DNA of 64,000 nucleotides from UBA4421 sp002470275 (GCA_913052345.1 CAJXDR010000009.1:1-64000); one strand, 5' to 3'. Counted from the stretch's first letter, positions 53,593 through 63,145 are shown. The notes: generated by a model not told the origin, from the sequence alone. Translations and numbers: made by a program.

Positions 53593-53877
53593 TTGACACC
53601 TGAAACATCGCCAAGGCCAAATATCCTATCCCGGTGCGTTCTCCGGCTTATTTGGGTCTATCAAAAAGCCATTAGCCCCCTGCTGGGTCCGAGATGCCGC
53701 TTCTATCCATCCTGTTCAACCTATCTGTCTGAGGCCGTGCGAATTCATGGCGTTGTCACCGGATTACGTCTTGGTCTCCTCAGATTAAGCAGATGCCATC
53801 CATTGCACCCTGGCGGGGTAGACCTAGTGCCTCTGTCCCAAAACGAAGAAAGAGAAAAATCAAATGTTACCTCCTGA
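53593..53877 (+). CDS. yidD: Membrane protein insertion efficiency factor
   Basis: 94 residues, 10 bases after rnpA, TTG start with AGGGG upstream. Family core IWVYQKAISPLLGPRCRFYP followed by SCSTYLSEAVRIHG and LSRCHPLHPGGVD, with the three conserved Cys. Helps YidC insert membrane proteins. The last 14 bases overlap the start of yidC. Confidence 0.95.
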   Translation: MTPETSPRPNILSRCVLRLIWVYQKAISPLLGPRCRFYPSCSTYLSEAVRIHGVVTGLRLGLLRLSRCHPLHPGGVDLVPLSQNEEREKSNVTS

Positions 53878-55576
53878 GATTCAGAGAGTCGTTTTACTCA
53901 TTTTACTTGCGGCAACCGCCTACCTGTTAATCCTTGCCTGGAATGAGGATATGGAAGAGGCTCGGGTGCCAATCACCTATGACGATGCACCCGTATTAAC
54001 GATGGAGGCATCGAAACCAATTGAGAGCGCTGCGGCCATACCAGAACTTGCCGGAACCCGAGCGGACGGAGACATTCCCGATCAAACGTTGCTTACGCCG
54101 TCTGACGCTGTCGCGGAACCCGCTCAAGTTGTTTCTTCAGACCGATTAGTAACGGTGGAGTCTTCGCACCTGAAGGTTTGGATTGATGTGCTGGGCGGAG
54201 ACATTGTCCGCGTTCAGCTTCCCCAATATCCCGTTACCCGGGATGCGCCTGACGTACCTTACTTGTTGTTGGAACAGGCAAGAGACCATACCTACATTGC
54301 ACAATCCGGACTCATCGGCCCCAACGGCCTAGATTCAAGTGGACAGAGGCCGCTTTATAGTCCGTCGAGTAGAGCCTTGGTTCTTTCGGATGATCAATCT
54401 GATACGGCGGAGCTGGTGCTGTCGACGACGGTTGAGGGCGTTAGCGTCAACAAAGTCTTTTCCTTCACTAACGGATCCAACCTGATCGAGGTGAGCTATC
54501 AGGTTGTGAACCAGACGAGCTCTGCATTTACCGCAGGCCTGTTTACACAAATTAAACGCGATGCAACGCTGCCGTCGGCAGATGAAGCGTTTCCGCTGGC
54601 GCCACAGCCGTATCTCGGTGCCGCCTTCACGTCAGAGGACAACCCCTACCATAAGGTGGATTTCAGTGACCTAAATGACGGGCCGTATCAGGAAACAACC
54701 ACTGGTGGATGGGTTGCCTTTCTTCAACACTATTTTCTTTCTGCCTGGGTCGCCGACAAAGAACAGAACACGCGCTACTACGCGCGACGTAGTAACGATG
54801 GTCACTATCTATTTGGCATGACCGGTTCGGCACTCACGGTGCAGCCGGGGGAAAGCGGTACTTGGCGAGCGGGGTTCTACGCTGGACCCAAGGACCAAAT
54901 CGTATTGGGAGAAATAGCTGAGAATCTAAACCTGACCGTGGATTACGGCATTCTTTGGTGGATTGCTATTCCGCTCTTTTTGGCACTTACGTTTTTCCAT
55001 GACTTGGTGGGGAACTGGGGCGTGGCCATTATCTTGCTCACGCTGACGGTTAAGGCTTCCCTCTACTGGGTGTCGGATAAAGGGTATCGCTCGATGGCAA
55101 ATTTGCGCCGGGTTGCGCCAGCCATGAAGCGCCTGCAGGAACGCTATGCCAATGACAGAGAAAAGCTGACCAAAGAAATGATGGCGTTGTACAAGAAGGA
55201 AGGTGCGAACCCATTGGGGGGCTGTCTGCCCATGCTGCTGCCCATGCCGATCTTTCTGGCACTCTATTGGGTATTGCTCGAGTCTGTGGAGCTTAGGCAA
55301 GCACCCTTCATCTTCTGGATAGAAGACCTGTCTGCCATGGACCCCTACTTTGTTCTGCCACTGCTGATGGGCGGCAGCACCTATCTCATGCAGGCCCTAA
55401 ACCCCCAGGCGGCAGATCCAATGCAGGCAAAGATCATGAAATTTATGCCCATCATGTTCACGATACTGTTTCTGTTCTTCCCCTCAGGGCTGGTGCTCTA
55501 CTGGTTAGTCAACAATCTTCTGTCTCTGGCGCAGCAGACTTACGTCTATCGTCGAGAAGAACGTGCGAGGGCATGA
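53864..55576 (+). CDS. yidC: Membrane protein insertase YidC
   Basis: 570-residue insertase. An N-terminal helix (VVLLILLAATAYLLILAW), a linker rich in acidic residues, the large periplasmic beta domain (about 90-340), then five transmembrane helices. The conserved core has NWGVAIILLTLTVKASLYWVS cut here to NWGVAIILLTLTVK, MKRLQERYANDREKLTKEM, NPLGGCLPMLLPMP and the C-terminal NNLLSLAQQTYVYRR. The hydrophilic-groove Arg appears replaced by Lys, in LTLTVK. Confidence 0.96.
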   Translation: MLPPEIQRVVLLILLAATAYLLILAWNEDMEEARVPITYDDAPVLTMEASKPIESAAAIPELAGTRADGDIPDQTLLTPSDAVAEPAQVVSSDRLVTVESSHLKVWIDVLGGDIVRVQLPQYPVTRDAPDVPYLLLEQARDHTYIAQSGLIGPNGLDSSGQRPLYSPSSRALVLSDDQSDTAELVLSTTVEGVSVNKVFSFTNGSNLIEVSYQVVNQTSSAFTAGLFTQIKRDATLPSADEAFPLAPQPYLGAAFTSEDNPYHKVDFSDLNDGPYQETTTGGWVAFLQHYFLSAWVADKEQNTRYYARRSNDGHYLFGMTGSALTVQPGESGTWRAGFYAGPKDQIVLGEIAENLNLTVDYGILWWIAIPLFLALTFFHDLVGNWGVAIILLTLTVKASLYWVSDKGYRSMANLRRVAPAMKRLQERYANDREKLTKEMMALYKKEGANPLGGCLPMLLPMPIFLALYWVLLESVELRQAPFIFWIEDLSAMDPYFVLPLLMGGSTYLMQALNPQAADPMQAKIMKFMPIMFTILFLFFPSGLVLYWLVNNLLSLAQQTYVYRREERARA

Positions 55577-55611
55577 TCGGGTGTCGTGCCTAGGCCTCTG
55601 AGCGCAGCAAA

Positions 55612-57039
55612 TTGGCCACAACAAGCGACGATCTAATCTGCGCTATTGCTACCCCACCCGGCCAAGGGGGTATCGGCATCATTCGTCTTTCCGGCAGCGG
55701 TGCCAGCGCGCTGGCGGAAAGCTTGTGCAACAAAACTCTTAAACCGCGTCACGCTACATACGCCGACTTCAGCGATTCAAACGGCGCCTTAGATAACGGC
55801 ATTGCCATATACTTTCCCGGACCAAGGTCCTTTACCGGGGAGGATGTTGTTGAGCTTCAGGGTCATGGAGGACCCGTCATTCAGCAACAAATTCTGACGG
55901 CCTTATGTGATGGTGGTGCGCGCCTGGCTCGACCGGGAGAATTCAGTGAACGGGCTTTTGCCAACGGAAAAATCGATCTCTTGCAGGCGGAATCTATTGC
56001 CGACCTGATTGCCGCGCGGTCTGCGTCAGCCGCGCGCGCAGCGCTCACTACGCTAAAGGGCGTGTTTTCTGAGCAGGTAAACAGTATCACGACCCAACTT
56101 ATTCGCCTGCGGGTGCAGGTAGAGGCGGCCATAGATTTTCCCGATGAGGATATTGAGATTCTCCAGGACGCCAGCTTGAGGAAGCTTTTCATCCAGCTAT
56201 ACCGGGACATCGGCAGCCTAATCGCGACTAGCCGTCAGGGTCGCTTGATCAATAACGGCCTTGATGTGGCCTTGGTAGGCGCGCCAAACGTCGGAAAATC
56301 CAGCTTGCTCAATAGGCTGTCTGGAGATGAGGCCGCCATTGTTACGGATGTGCCCGGCACCACGAGAGACCTGCTGAAGGTAGACGTTCTGCTCAACGAC
56401 CTCCCCATTCGATTGGTGGATACCGCGGGCTTGCGGGACAGTGATGACCCAGTGGAGCAGATAGGCATCGCCAGGGCCAGGGAACAAATTGGTGCCGCAG
56501 ATCGCGTGCTGCTTGTGGTTGCGGCGGATGAGGTGAACGCTGGGATTACCCGTGACGATATCCAGGTTCAAGCCTCAGCCATCGTCAAAGAAATGGGCCT
56601 TGTGCAGGATGACCTCCCTGCTGAAGCGACCAGTCGTTGGCCGGACGCCTTATTGTTGGTGGTCAATAAGATCGATTTGGTGGATGACGCTGCACTGCGG
56701 CAACTGTTTGCTGCGGGTCCAGGCGAATTGCCCGAGCCTATTTTCATTTCTGCCAAGCAGGGTCTAGGGCTTGACGCATTGATTGCGCGAGTGGCTGATT
56801 CGGCCCAGTTTAATCAGGCGAGTGCGCCCTTTGCGGCTAGACAGCGACACGTTGAAGCATTGAAGGCCGCGTATCAAAGTTTGGAGCTAGCTGACAACCT
56901 AATACAACAGGGCGACAGCGCGGAATTGATCGCTGAGGAACTGCAGATCGCTCATCGTCATTTGGGAGAAATCACGGGAACGATGACGCCGGATGACCTG
57001 CTGGGGAAAATATTTTCAGAATTCTGTATTGGAAAATAG
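55612..57039 (+). CDS. mnmE: tRNA modification GTPase MnmE
   Basis: 475-residue GTPase acting with MnmG to place the cmnm5 group on wobble U34. The N-terminal formyl-THF domain begins ICAIATPPGQGGIGIIR. The G domain has APNVGKSSLLNRLSG, DVPGTTRD and VDTAGLRD, with VNKID for base recognition. It ends with the conserved CIGK whose Cys is essential. TTG start. Confidence 0.97.
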   Translation: MATTSDDLICAIATPPGQGGIGIIRLSGSGASALAESLCNKTLKPRHATYADFSDSNGALDNGIAIYFPGPRSFTGEDVVELQGHGGPVIQQQILTALCDGGARLARPGEFSERAFANGKIDLLQAESIADLIAARSASAARAALTTLKGVFSEQVNSITTQLIRLRVQVEAAIDFPDEDIEILQDASLRKLFIQLYRDIGSLIATSRQGRLINNGLDVALVGAPNVGKSSLLNRLSGDEAAIVTDVPGTTRDLLKVDVLLNDLPIRLVDTAGLRDSDDPVEQIGIARAREQIGAADRVLLVVAADEVNAGITRDDIQVQASAIVKEMGLVQDDLPAEATSRWPDALLLVVNKIDLVDDAALRQLFAAGPGELPEPIFISAKQGLGLDALIARVADSAQFNQASAPFAARQRHVEALKAAYQSLELADNLIQQGDSAELIAEELQIAHRHLGEITGTMTPDDLLGKIFSEFCIGK

Positions 57040-57131
57040 GCCCTGCCGGCGACGGCTAGTTTCATTCCGCTCGAGCGACCTTATACTGTCGCGACATTTT
57101 CGAGCCTACCCACTCTGGTAATGAGAAGCGT

Positions 57132-58994
57132 ATGGATTATCCCTCAAAGTTCGACGTGATCGTCATCGGTGGCGGTCATGCGGGCACAGAAGCCGCTGCT
57201 GCCGCTGCTCGGATGGGTGCGCGAACGCTGCTTTTGACACAGAGCATTGAGACCATCGGCCAAATGTCGTGCAATCCGGCCATCGGGGGCATTGGTAAAA
57301 GCCACCTTGTCGCCGAGATCGACGCGATGGACGGCATTATGGGGCGCGCTGCAGACCAGGCGGGCATCCACTTTCGCGTGCTGAACGGGAGTAAGGGACC
57401 TGCGGTCCGCGCCACGCGGGCACAGGCCGATAGGACGCTGTACAAAAACGCTGTCCGAACGGTTCTAGAGAAACAGGAGAACCTGAGCTTATTCCAGCAA
57501 TCCGTCGTGGACCTAGCGGTAGTCAACGACCGGGTTGTGGGTTGTGTAACGGAAATGGGCCTGACCTTTTTTGCTGAGGCCGTGGTCTTGACGACGGGCA
57601 CGTTCCTGGGCGGCAAGATACACATTGGCGATAGCCAACAAGGTGGCGGTAGGGCTGGGGATGCGCCCTCTACCGCGCTGGCCAAGAGGTTGAGAGCCCT
57701 TCCCTTTAGAGTCGGCAGATTAAAAACAGGAACCCCACCGCGTATTGATGGTAGGACCGTAGCGTTTGACCGGCTAGAGAGCCAGCCAGGCGACGACCCA
57801 AGGCCCGTGATGTCGGCCATGGGCGATGTGAGTCAGCATCCGGCCCAGGTGCCCTGCTTCATTACCGAAACCAATGCCCACACCCACGATATCATCCGAG
57901 CAAACCTCCACCGCTCCGCCATGTATAGCGGCAACATTGAAGGAGTGGGACCGAGGTATTGCCCCAGCATCGAAGACAAAATCGTTAGGTTTGCAGATAA
58001 AAATAGCCATCAGATTTTTATCGAACCAGAAGGCTTAAATACAACTGAGCTTTACCCCAACGGAATTTCAACCAGCCTCCCCTTCGATGCTCAGCTTGCG
58101 CTGGTGCGTACTATGGTGGGGTTTGAGCACGCACATATTTCACGGCCTGGATATGCCATCGAGTATGACTATTTCGACCCCAGGGACCTACAGCGATCTT
58201 TAGAAACCAAGGGATTGGCGGGCCTGTTCTTCGCGGGTCAGATAAACGGGACTACGGGGTACGAAGAAGCCGGGGCCCAAGGTCTGCTAGCAGGAATCAA
58301 CGCTGCCCGTCAGGTTCAGGGAAAGGCGCCTTGGGAGCCGCGACGAGATGAGGCCTATATCGGTGTGCTGGTGGACGATTTGATCAACCTCGGTACCAAC
58401 GAGCCGTACCGAATGTTCACCAGTCGAGCAGAATTCCGCCTGCGCTTGCGCCAGGATAATGCTGACCAGCGATTGACGCCCCTGGCGATTGAATTTGGTT
58501 TGGTGGGCCCAGAGCGCCAAGCGTTTTTCGCCGACAAAATGAAGGCCCTAGCGAGCATTCGAGCAGATTACGCGAAGCACGTGGTGATGCCCGGAAGCCC
58601 GCTCGCCCAAAGGTTGGGACTCGATCTGCGGCGAGAAACCACGCTCCTAGACACAATGAAGAGACCGGATATTGACGCTGAGCAGATCGCCAAAGCCATG
58701 TCCGTTGAAGAAATCACCGAAAGGCGGGCCATGAGGCAGGTGGAGATCGAAACCAAGTACGCGGGATACATCAAGCGTCAGGATGAGGAAATCGACAAGA
58801 TTCGACGACATGAGAGCATTGCCATACCGTCGTCCATAGACTTTTTAACCCTGCAGGGGTTATCCAATGAGCTGCGCCAGAAGCTCGATCATCAGCGTCC
58901 GGCCACGCTTGCCAGGGCAGCCAGCATTCCCGGAATGACACCTGCTGCGCTCTCCATTTTGCTCGTTCATGCAAAATCGGCTGCAGCTCGCTGA
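57132..58994 (+). CDS. mnmG: tRNA uridine-5-carboxymethylaminomethyl modification enzyme MnmG
   Basis: 620-residue FAD enzyme partnering MnmE. The FAD motif is IGGGHAGTEAAAAAARMG, followed by MSCNPAIGGIGKSHLV. The Cys regions and TGTPPRIDGRTVAF are typical, and GQINGTTGYEEAGAQGL closes the flavin domain. C-terminal helical domain is complete. It begins 92 bases after mnmE. Confidence 0.98.
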   Translation: MDYPSKFDVIVIGGGHAGTEAAAAAARMGARTLLLTQSIETIGQMSCNPAIGGIGKSHLVAEIDAMDGIMGRAADQAGIHFRVLNGSKGPAVRATRAQADRTLYKNAVRTVLEKQENLSLFQQSVVDLAVVNDRVVGCVTEMGLTFFAEAVVLTTGTFLGGKIHIGDSQQGGGRAGDAPSTALAKRLRALPFRVGRLKTGTPPRIDGRTVAFDRLESQPGDDPRPVMSAMGDVSQHPAQVPCFITETNAHTHDIIRANLHRSAMYSGNIEGVGPRYCPSIEDKIVRFADKNSHQIFIEPEGLNTTELYPNGISTSLPFDAQLALVRTMVGFEHAHISRPGYAIEYDYFDPRDLQRSLETKGLAGLFFAGQINGTTGYEEAGAQGLLAGINAARQVQGKAPWEPRRDEAYIGVLVDDLINLGTNEPYRMFTSRAEFRLRLRQDNADQRLTPLAIEFGLVGPERQAFFADKMKALASIRADYAKHVVMPGSPLAQRLGLDLRRETTLLDTMKRPDIDAEQIAKAMSVEEITERRAMRQVEIETKYAGYIKRQDEEIDKIRRHESIAIPSSIDFLTLQGLSNELRQKLDHQRPATLARAASIPGMTPAALSILLVHAKSAAAR

Positions 58995-59077
58995 GCACGA
59001 ATAGGGAACAAATTGCTGATGGCCTTGAGACATTCGCCCGAAGCGGGTCTGCCTGGTCGAAGCAGATAACCGTCGAG

Positions 59078-59689
59078 ATGATCGATCAGCTCGCGGGCTT
59101 TGCGACGCTGCTGCAAAAGTGGAACCGGCGCGTCAATCTCATTTCTCGCCAGGACATGAATCGCTTGGTGTCCAGACACCTAATGGATAGTTTGAGTGCC
59201 TACCCATGGGTGCACGGCCCCTCAGTGCTGGACATCGGGACGGGTGCTGGCTTACCAGGGATACCCCTAGCCATCGCCCTGCCGAAAAAACGGTTCTATC
59301 TCTGTGACCGAATGTCACGCCGCATCCGTTTTTTACACGCTGTCTGTCAGGAGCTGAAGCTTGCCAACGTCACCTTGGTGGAAAAAAACTTGGTTGCGGC
59401 AGCAGATGGGCTGCCTCACTTTGATACCATTCTGGCCCGGGGCGTAGCGACGGCCGGGGCGCTCTGGCCCACCGCATCGGTGCATTTGTCCAAGCAGGGC
59501 CGGGTGATTGTTTATGGTCATGCGTTGGCGGAGGAGCAAGACCAAACCGGGGGGGAGGAGTATCGTCTTCAGGAGATGCGCTGCGATATTCCTGGCATTG
59601 CGCACCCCCACTATTTACAGCTAATGACCTGGGCTGATGATGCTCGGCAACCTGGCAATGACGGGAGCGTAGAACATTGCAACGAGTGA
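59078..59689 (+). CDS. rsmG: 16S rRNA m7G527 methyltransferase
   Basis: SAM enzyme methylating G527 of 16S rRNA. Seen: LLQKWNRRVNLISR, the SAM motif VLDIGTGAGLPGIPLAI, and RIRFLHAVCQELKL. From this ATG the protein is 203 residues but lacks about 20 N-terminal residues present in homologues. The same frame is open upstream to 58991 and encodes residues resembling that missing helix, so the true start may be a non-AUG codon, for example ATT at 59012 with AGGGA before it. The 3' end overlaps parA by 13 bases. Confidence 0.93.
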   Translation: MIDQLAGFATLLQKWNRRVNLISRQDMNRLVSRHLMDSLSAYPWVHGPSVLDIGTGAGLPGIPLAIALPKKRFYLCDRMSRRIRFLHAVCQELKLANVTLVEKNLVAAADGLPHFDTILARGVATAGALWPTASVHLSKQGRVIVYGHALAEEQDQTGGEEYRLQEMRCDIPGIAHPHYLQLMTWADDARQPGNDGSVEHCNE

Positions 59690-60447
59690 TCGCGGTAGCC
59701 AATCAGAAGGGAGGGGTCGGGAAGACCACGACCAGCGTAAACCTTAGCGCTGCATTGGCGCATCTTGGGCATCAGGTGTTATTGGCAGACCTTGACCCCC
59801 AGGGCAACGCAACCATGGGCAGCGGCGTGGATAAAAATGCCCTAGACCTCACGGCGGCCCAGTGGCTGCAGCAGGATGTCGCCTTAGGAGAAGTTGTACA
59901 GTCCTCTACGGCAGGTTTTTCAGTGCTGCCCGCCAATATCGAGCTGACTGGAGCCGAAGTCGCCCTCATGAGCATTGAGGGCCGCGAACGGATTCTCGCG
60001 AATAAGCTCAAACAAGAGGCTGGGGCATTCGAATATGTCGTCATCGACTGCCCACCTGCGCTCAGTATTTTAACGGTCAATGCCCTGGTGGCAGCGACCG
60101 GGGTATTGATCCCCATGCAGTGTGAGTACTATGCGTTGGAGGGACTGTCGGCCCTTTTGGAGACGATAGAAGGCATCCGTGAGGTCGCTAATCCCGATCT
60201 GGAAATCGATGGCCTCTTGCGCACGATGTATGACGCAAGAAACAGCCTCAGCGTGGATGTATCACGACAGCTCATTCAATATTTTGGCGATAAAGTTTTC
60301 CGCACCGTGGTGCCGAGAAATGTGCGCCTGGCCGAGGCGCCGAGTCATGGTTTGCCGGTCTTACTGTATGATCACACATCGAGAGGCTCGGTGGCATATC
60401 AGGCCTTGGCCGCAGAGATGCTCAAGCGGCATGGCGGCGGGCCGTGA
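59677..60447 (+). CDS. parA: Chromosome partitioning ATPase ParA (Soj)
   Basis: 256-residue Walker-type ATPase moving ParB-parS complexes. The deviant Walker A is NQKGGVGKTTTSVNLSAAL, with DLDPQGNATMG (motif A') and VVIDCPPALSILT (Walker B). TTG start within rsmG. The lack of an N-terminal DNA-binding domain marks the chromosomal type. Confidence 0.97.
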   Translation: MQRVIAVANQKGGVGKTTTSVNLSAALAHLGHQVLLADLDPQGNATMGSGVDKNALDLTAAQWLQQDVALGEVVQSSTAGFSVLPANIELTGAEVALMSIEGRERILANKLKQEAGAFEYVVIDCPPALSILTVNALVAATGVLIPMQCEYYALEGLSALLETIEGIREVANPDLEIDGLLRTMYDARNSLSVDVSRQLIQYFGDKVFRTVVPRNVRLAEAPSHGLPVLLYDHTSRGSVAYQALAAEMLKRHGGGP

Positions 60448-60534
60448 AACAAGTGAGCCTAGTTGGGTTGAAGTTCGTCATGACGGGGCAGGCGCCTACG
60501 CGATTGGCATGTACACAGAGGAAGGGACTCCTGA

Positions 60535-61440
60535 ATGAGTAAGACGAGATTGGGCAAGGGTCTAGACTCGCTGCTGTCTGAGGCCTCGAAAAAAAGGATG
60601 ATGGCGGATAGCGCGGCGCAGCCGTCCACACCTTCAGATACTGCAACAAGTTCTGCTCCCGCAATTCTGGCGATACCGGTGGGCCAAATAGAGCGGAGCC
60701 CATACCAACCGCGGCAGTATTTCGACCCCGAAACGCTAGAAGAGTTGGCGGAGAGTATTCGTCAGCGCGGCGTGTTGCAGCCAATTGTAGTCCGACCTCG
60801 CCTCTCCGGGGGCTATGAGCTGATTGCCGGCGAGAGGCGATGGCGCGCCGCCCAGTTGGCTGGCCTGAAGACGATTCCATCTGTGCGACAGGACGTGTCA
60901 GACCGAGAAGCTTCCGCTATTGCGCTGATCGAGAATATTCAGCGGGAAGACCTTGGCGCTCTGGAGGAGGCCCTGGGGTTGGAGCGTATACGCAAAGAAT
61001 TTGATCTCACCCAACAAGAGGTCGCAGAGGTGGTGGGAAAATCCCGAGCCTCTATTGCCAACAGCCTGCGCCTGTTAAACCTGGGCAGCGTCGCGCGCCA
61101 GTATTTGCAGCAGGGCGAGCTGGAAATGGGGCATGCGCGTGCCCTGCTGAGTCTGTCAGGCCTGGTTCAGGATAGAGCCGCCGACCAAGTGGTGAGCGGG
61201 AAGCTGTCGGTTAGAGAGACAGAAGCCTTGGTTAAGCGGACCTTAAGCCCAAAGAATCCTGCGATTAGGGCCCAAGAGGTGGATGGCGATATTCAGTTGC
61301 TCAGGCGCCGGTTGATGGACCATTTGGGAGCCGGCGTTGAAATCAAACAGGGTCCTGGGGGCGCCGGCTCTCTGACCATCAAATACGCGAGCCTAGAAGA
61401 ACTGGACGGCGTACTAGAAAAGTTAAAGCTACCTGAATGA
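60535..61440 (+). CDS. parB: Chromosome partitioning protein ParB (Spo0J)
   Basis: 301-residue CTP-dependent clamp binding parS. The N-terminus MSKTRLGKGLDSLL is the ParA-stimulating tip. The CTPase/ParB-N domain has SPYQPRQYFD and IAGERRWRAAQLAG with IALIENIQREDL. A helix-turn-helix (TQQEVAEVVGKSRASIANSL) recognises parS, and a C-terminal dimer domain ends at KLKLPE. It should bind the two parS sites in recF. Confidence 0.97.
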   Translation: MSKTRLGKGLDSLLSEASKKRMMADSAAQPSTPSDTATSSAPAILAIPVGQIERSPYQPRQYFDPETLEELAESIRQRGVLQPIVVRPRLSGGYELIAGERRWRAAQLAGLKTIPSVRQDVSDREASAIALIENIQREDLGALEEALGLERIRKEFDLTQQEVAEVVGKSRASIANSLRLLNLGSVARQYLQQGELEMGHARALLSLSGLVQDRAADQVVSGKLSVRETEALVKRTLSPKNPAIRAQEVDGDIQLLRRRLMDHLGAGVEIKQGPGGAGSLTIKYASLEELDGVLEKLKLPE

Positions 61441-61452
61441 TATTTCGCCCAA

Positions 61453-61857
61453 ATGCAATTGAATGAGAGCAAGCCGGAACCTATACTACGCGCCGCAAAG
61501 AAGCGGCCCCCCGAACGCCTCGGCCCCTCCTCCATCGTGGGCTACCAACTCCTAATGGGTTTGGTCTGTTGCCTAGGGTCCTTAGGATTTGGGTTGCATC
61601 AAGGTGTTAGTGCGCTCATAGGATGGGCGACGGCAGCAGTGCCAACCGCTTATTGGGTCTGGGGGAGTTCGACGTCTCTGGACGCAGCCAGGATTTTGCG
61701 TCAGGGCGTGTTGAAGTTTGTTTTTTCCTGTTCGCTTATGGTGATCGCCATAGTGACTCTGGAAATCGACGCCTTGGCCTTCGTCGTCGGCATAGTGGCC
61801 GCCCAATCCGGTCATCTTTGGGCGCTGTTTGGCACGGTTCGAGAAACCGAGGTTTAG
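61453..61857 (+). CDS. atpI: ATP synthase accessory protein I
   Basis: 134-residue membrane protein with a polar N-terminus of about 35 residues and about four hydrophobic helices. Placement just before atpB, and segments like GVSALIGWATAAVPTAYWVW, fit AtpI, which helps assemble the c-ring and possibly supplies Mg. Sequence conservation in this family is low. 12 bases after parB. Confidence 0.85.
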   Translation: MQLNESKPEPILRAAKKRPPERLGPSSIVGYQLLMGLVCCLGSLGFGLHQGVSALIGWATAAVPTAYWVWGSSTSLDAARILRQGVLKFVFSCSLMVIAIVTLEIDALAFVVGIVAAQSGHLWALFGTVRETEV

Positions 61858-61960
61858 CCGTCAGGGGCGAAGCTGGAGGCCAGAGAGTAGACGTTTGTTC
61901 GAGAGGCCAGGAATAAAGGGTCGAGATAGGCCCGAGACAGGTGAGCGATAGGAAAGAACA

Positions 61961-62809
61961 ATGAGCAGCGAGACGAAAACAACGTCAGATTACATCCAGC
62001 ACCACCTGACCAACCTCACCTATGGACAACATCCAGACGGGCACTGGGGATTTGCTCACAGTGCAGCGGAAGTCGCGGAAATGGGCTTTTGGTCGATCAA
62101 CGTGGACTCCATGCTCTGGTCAATCGGTCTTGGCCTCCTATTCGCCCTGGTGTTTCGTCGTGCAGCGGTCCATGCAACGTCCGGCGTGCCCTCGGGCCTA
62201 CAGAATATGGTGGAGATGATCGTTGAGTTCATCGAAGACACCACCTCGAGCATCTTCCACTATAAGAATGATTTGATAGCACCGCTTGCGATGACCATAT
62301 TCGTATGGGTATTTTTGATGAATGCCATGGACCTTGTACCCGTGGACTGGCTGCCGGAGCTTGCGGTGGCGTTGGGTGTCTCCCACATGAAAGTGGTCCC
62401 TTCCACCGATCCCAATATCACTATGGCGATGGCGCTCTCGGTATTTGCACTTATTCTGTATTACTCGATAAAGCAGAAGGGCCCGGTTGGCTTTATAAAG
62501 GAACTGACGCTGCACCCCTTCCCGTCGATCTTTGCTATTCCAGTCAATTTCTTGCTGGAATTTGTCTCGCTGATCGCCAAGCCGCTGTCTCTAGGCCTGC
62601 GTCTCTTTGGTAACATGTACGCCGGAGAGATGATTTTTATCTTGATCGCCCTCATGTTCGGTGGCGGCATTGTCTATGCGCTGTTTGGCGGGGTGCTGCA
62701 GTGGGTGTGGGCGGTCTTCCACGTGCTGGTGATCACGCTGCAGGCCTTTATATTTGCGGTCCTAACCGTTGTGTATCTGGCCCAGGCTCACGACACAGAG
62801 GAACACTAA
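61961..62809 (+). CDS. atpB: ATP synthase F0 subunit a
   Basis: 282-residue membrane stator subunit forming the proton half-channels. The essential Arg is in PLSLGLRLFGNMYAGEMIF. Further conserved polar residues are in FVWVFLMNAMDLVPVDWLP and the C-terminal helix QAFIFAVLTVVYLAQAHD. Length is near E. coli (271). First structural gene of the atp operon. Confidence 0.98.
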   Translation: MSSETKTTSDYIQHHLTNLTYGQHPDGHWGFAHSAAEVAEMGFWSINVDSMLWSIGLGLLFALVFRRAAVHATSGVPSGLQNMVEMIVEFIEDTTSSIFHYKNDLIAPLAMTIFVWVFLMNAMDLVPVDWLPELAVALGVSHMKVVPSTDPNITMAMALSVFALILYYSIKQKGPVGFIKELTLHPFPSIFAIPVNFLLEFVSLIAKPLSLGLRLFGNMYAGEMIFILIALMFGGGIVYALFGGVLQWVWAVFHVLVITLQAFIFAVLTVVYLAQAHDTEEH

Positions 62810-62832
62810 CTAGCCTTATAAAAAGGCACCGT

Positions 62833-62845
62833 GCGGCATTGCCGC
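62833..62845 (+). promoter_or_regulatory. Small hairpin in the atpB-atpE gap
   Basis: GCGGC / GCCGC with a three-base ATT loop, 28 bases before the atpE start. It might stabilise mRNA or shape translation of the highly expressed c subunit. No T-run follows, so it is not a terminator. Confidence 0.35.
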
Positions 62846-62873
62846 GAACCTAAAACGACAATTGGGAGTTGAA

Positions 62874-63107
62874 ATGGAACTAGCAGGACTTTTGTATATC
62901 GCCGGCGGACTGATGATGGGCCTTGGCGCGGTCGGCGCAGCCGTGGGTGTGGGTGTACTGGGAGGCAAGTTCCTGGAAGGCATCGCCCGCCAGCCTGAAC
63001 TGTTGCCCATGCTCCGAACCCAGCTGTTTATTGTTCTAGGCCTGGTAGACGCCGTTCCCATGATTGCCGTGGGTATTGGTCTGTATGTGATCTTCGCCGT
63101 TGCTTAG
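62874..63107 (+). CDS. atpE: ATP synthase F0 subunit c
   Basis: 77-residue double-helix proteolipid forming the rotor ring. The polar loop is ARQPELLP and the proton-binding Asp is in LGLVDAVPMIAVG; no Na-type residues are visible, so it is H+-coupled. GGGAG lies seven bases before this ATG; the ATG four codons upstream lacks one and gives a non-standard N-terminus. Confidence 0.98.
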   Translation: MELAGLLYIAGGLMMGLGAVGAAVGVGVLGGKFLEGIARQPELLPMLRTQLFIVLGLVDAVPMIAVGIGLYVIFAVA

Positions 63108-63125
63108 AACCGCAAATGGTTGGCG

Positions 63126-63145
63126 GTCCTGTGGGGAGCCAGGAC
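63126..63145 (+). promoter_or_regulatory. Hairpin in the atpE-atpF gap
   Basis: GTCCTG / CAGGAC perfect six-base stem with an eight-base loop in a 106-base gap, the widest among the F0 structural genes. It could protect the upstream atpE message or limit read-through, raising subunit c relative to b. No T-run follows. Confidence 0.4.

Noticed and set aside
57040..57131. Promoter-like TATACT before mnmG
   Set aside because: The -35 partner (TTTCAT) is poor; too weak to list as a promoter.
60444..60451. parS-like half site GTGAAACA after parA
   Set aside because: Only one arm is present; the other side does not complete the palindrome.
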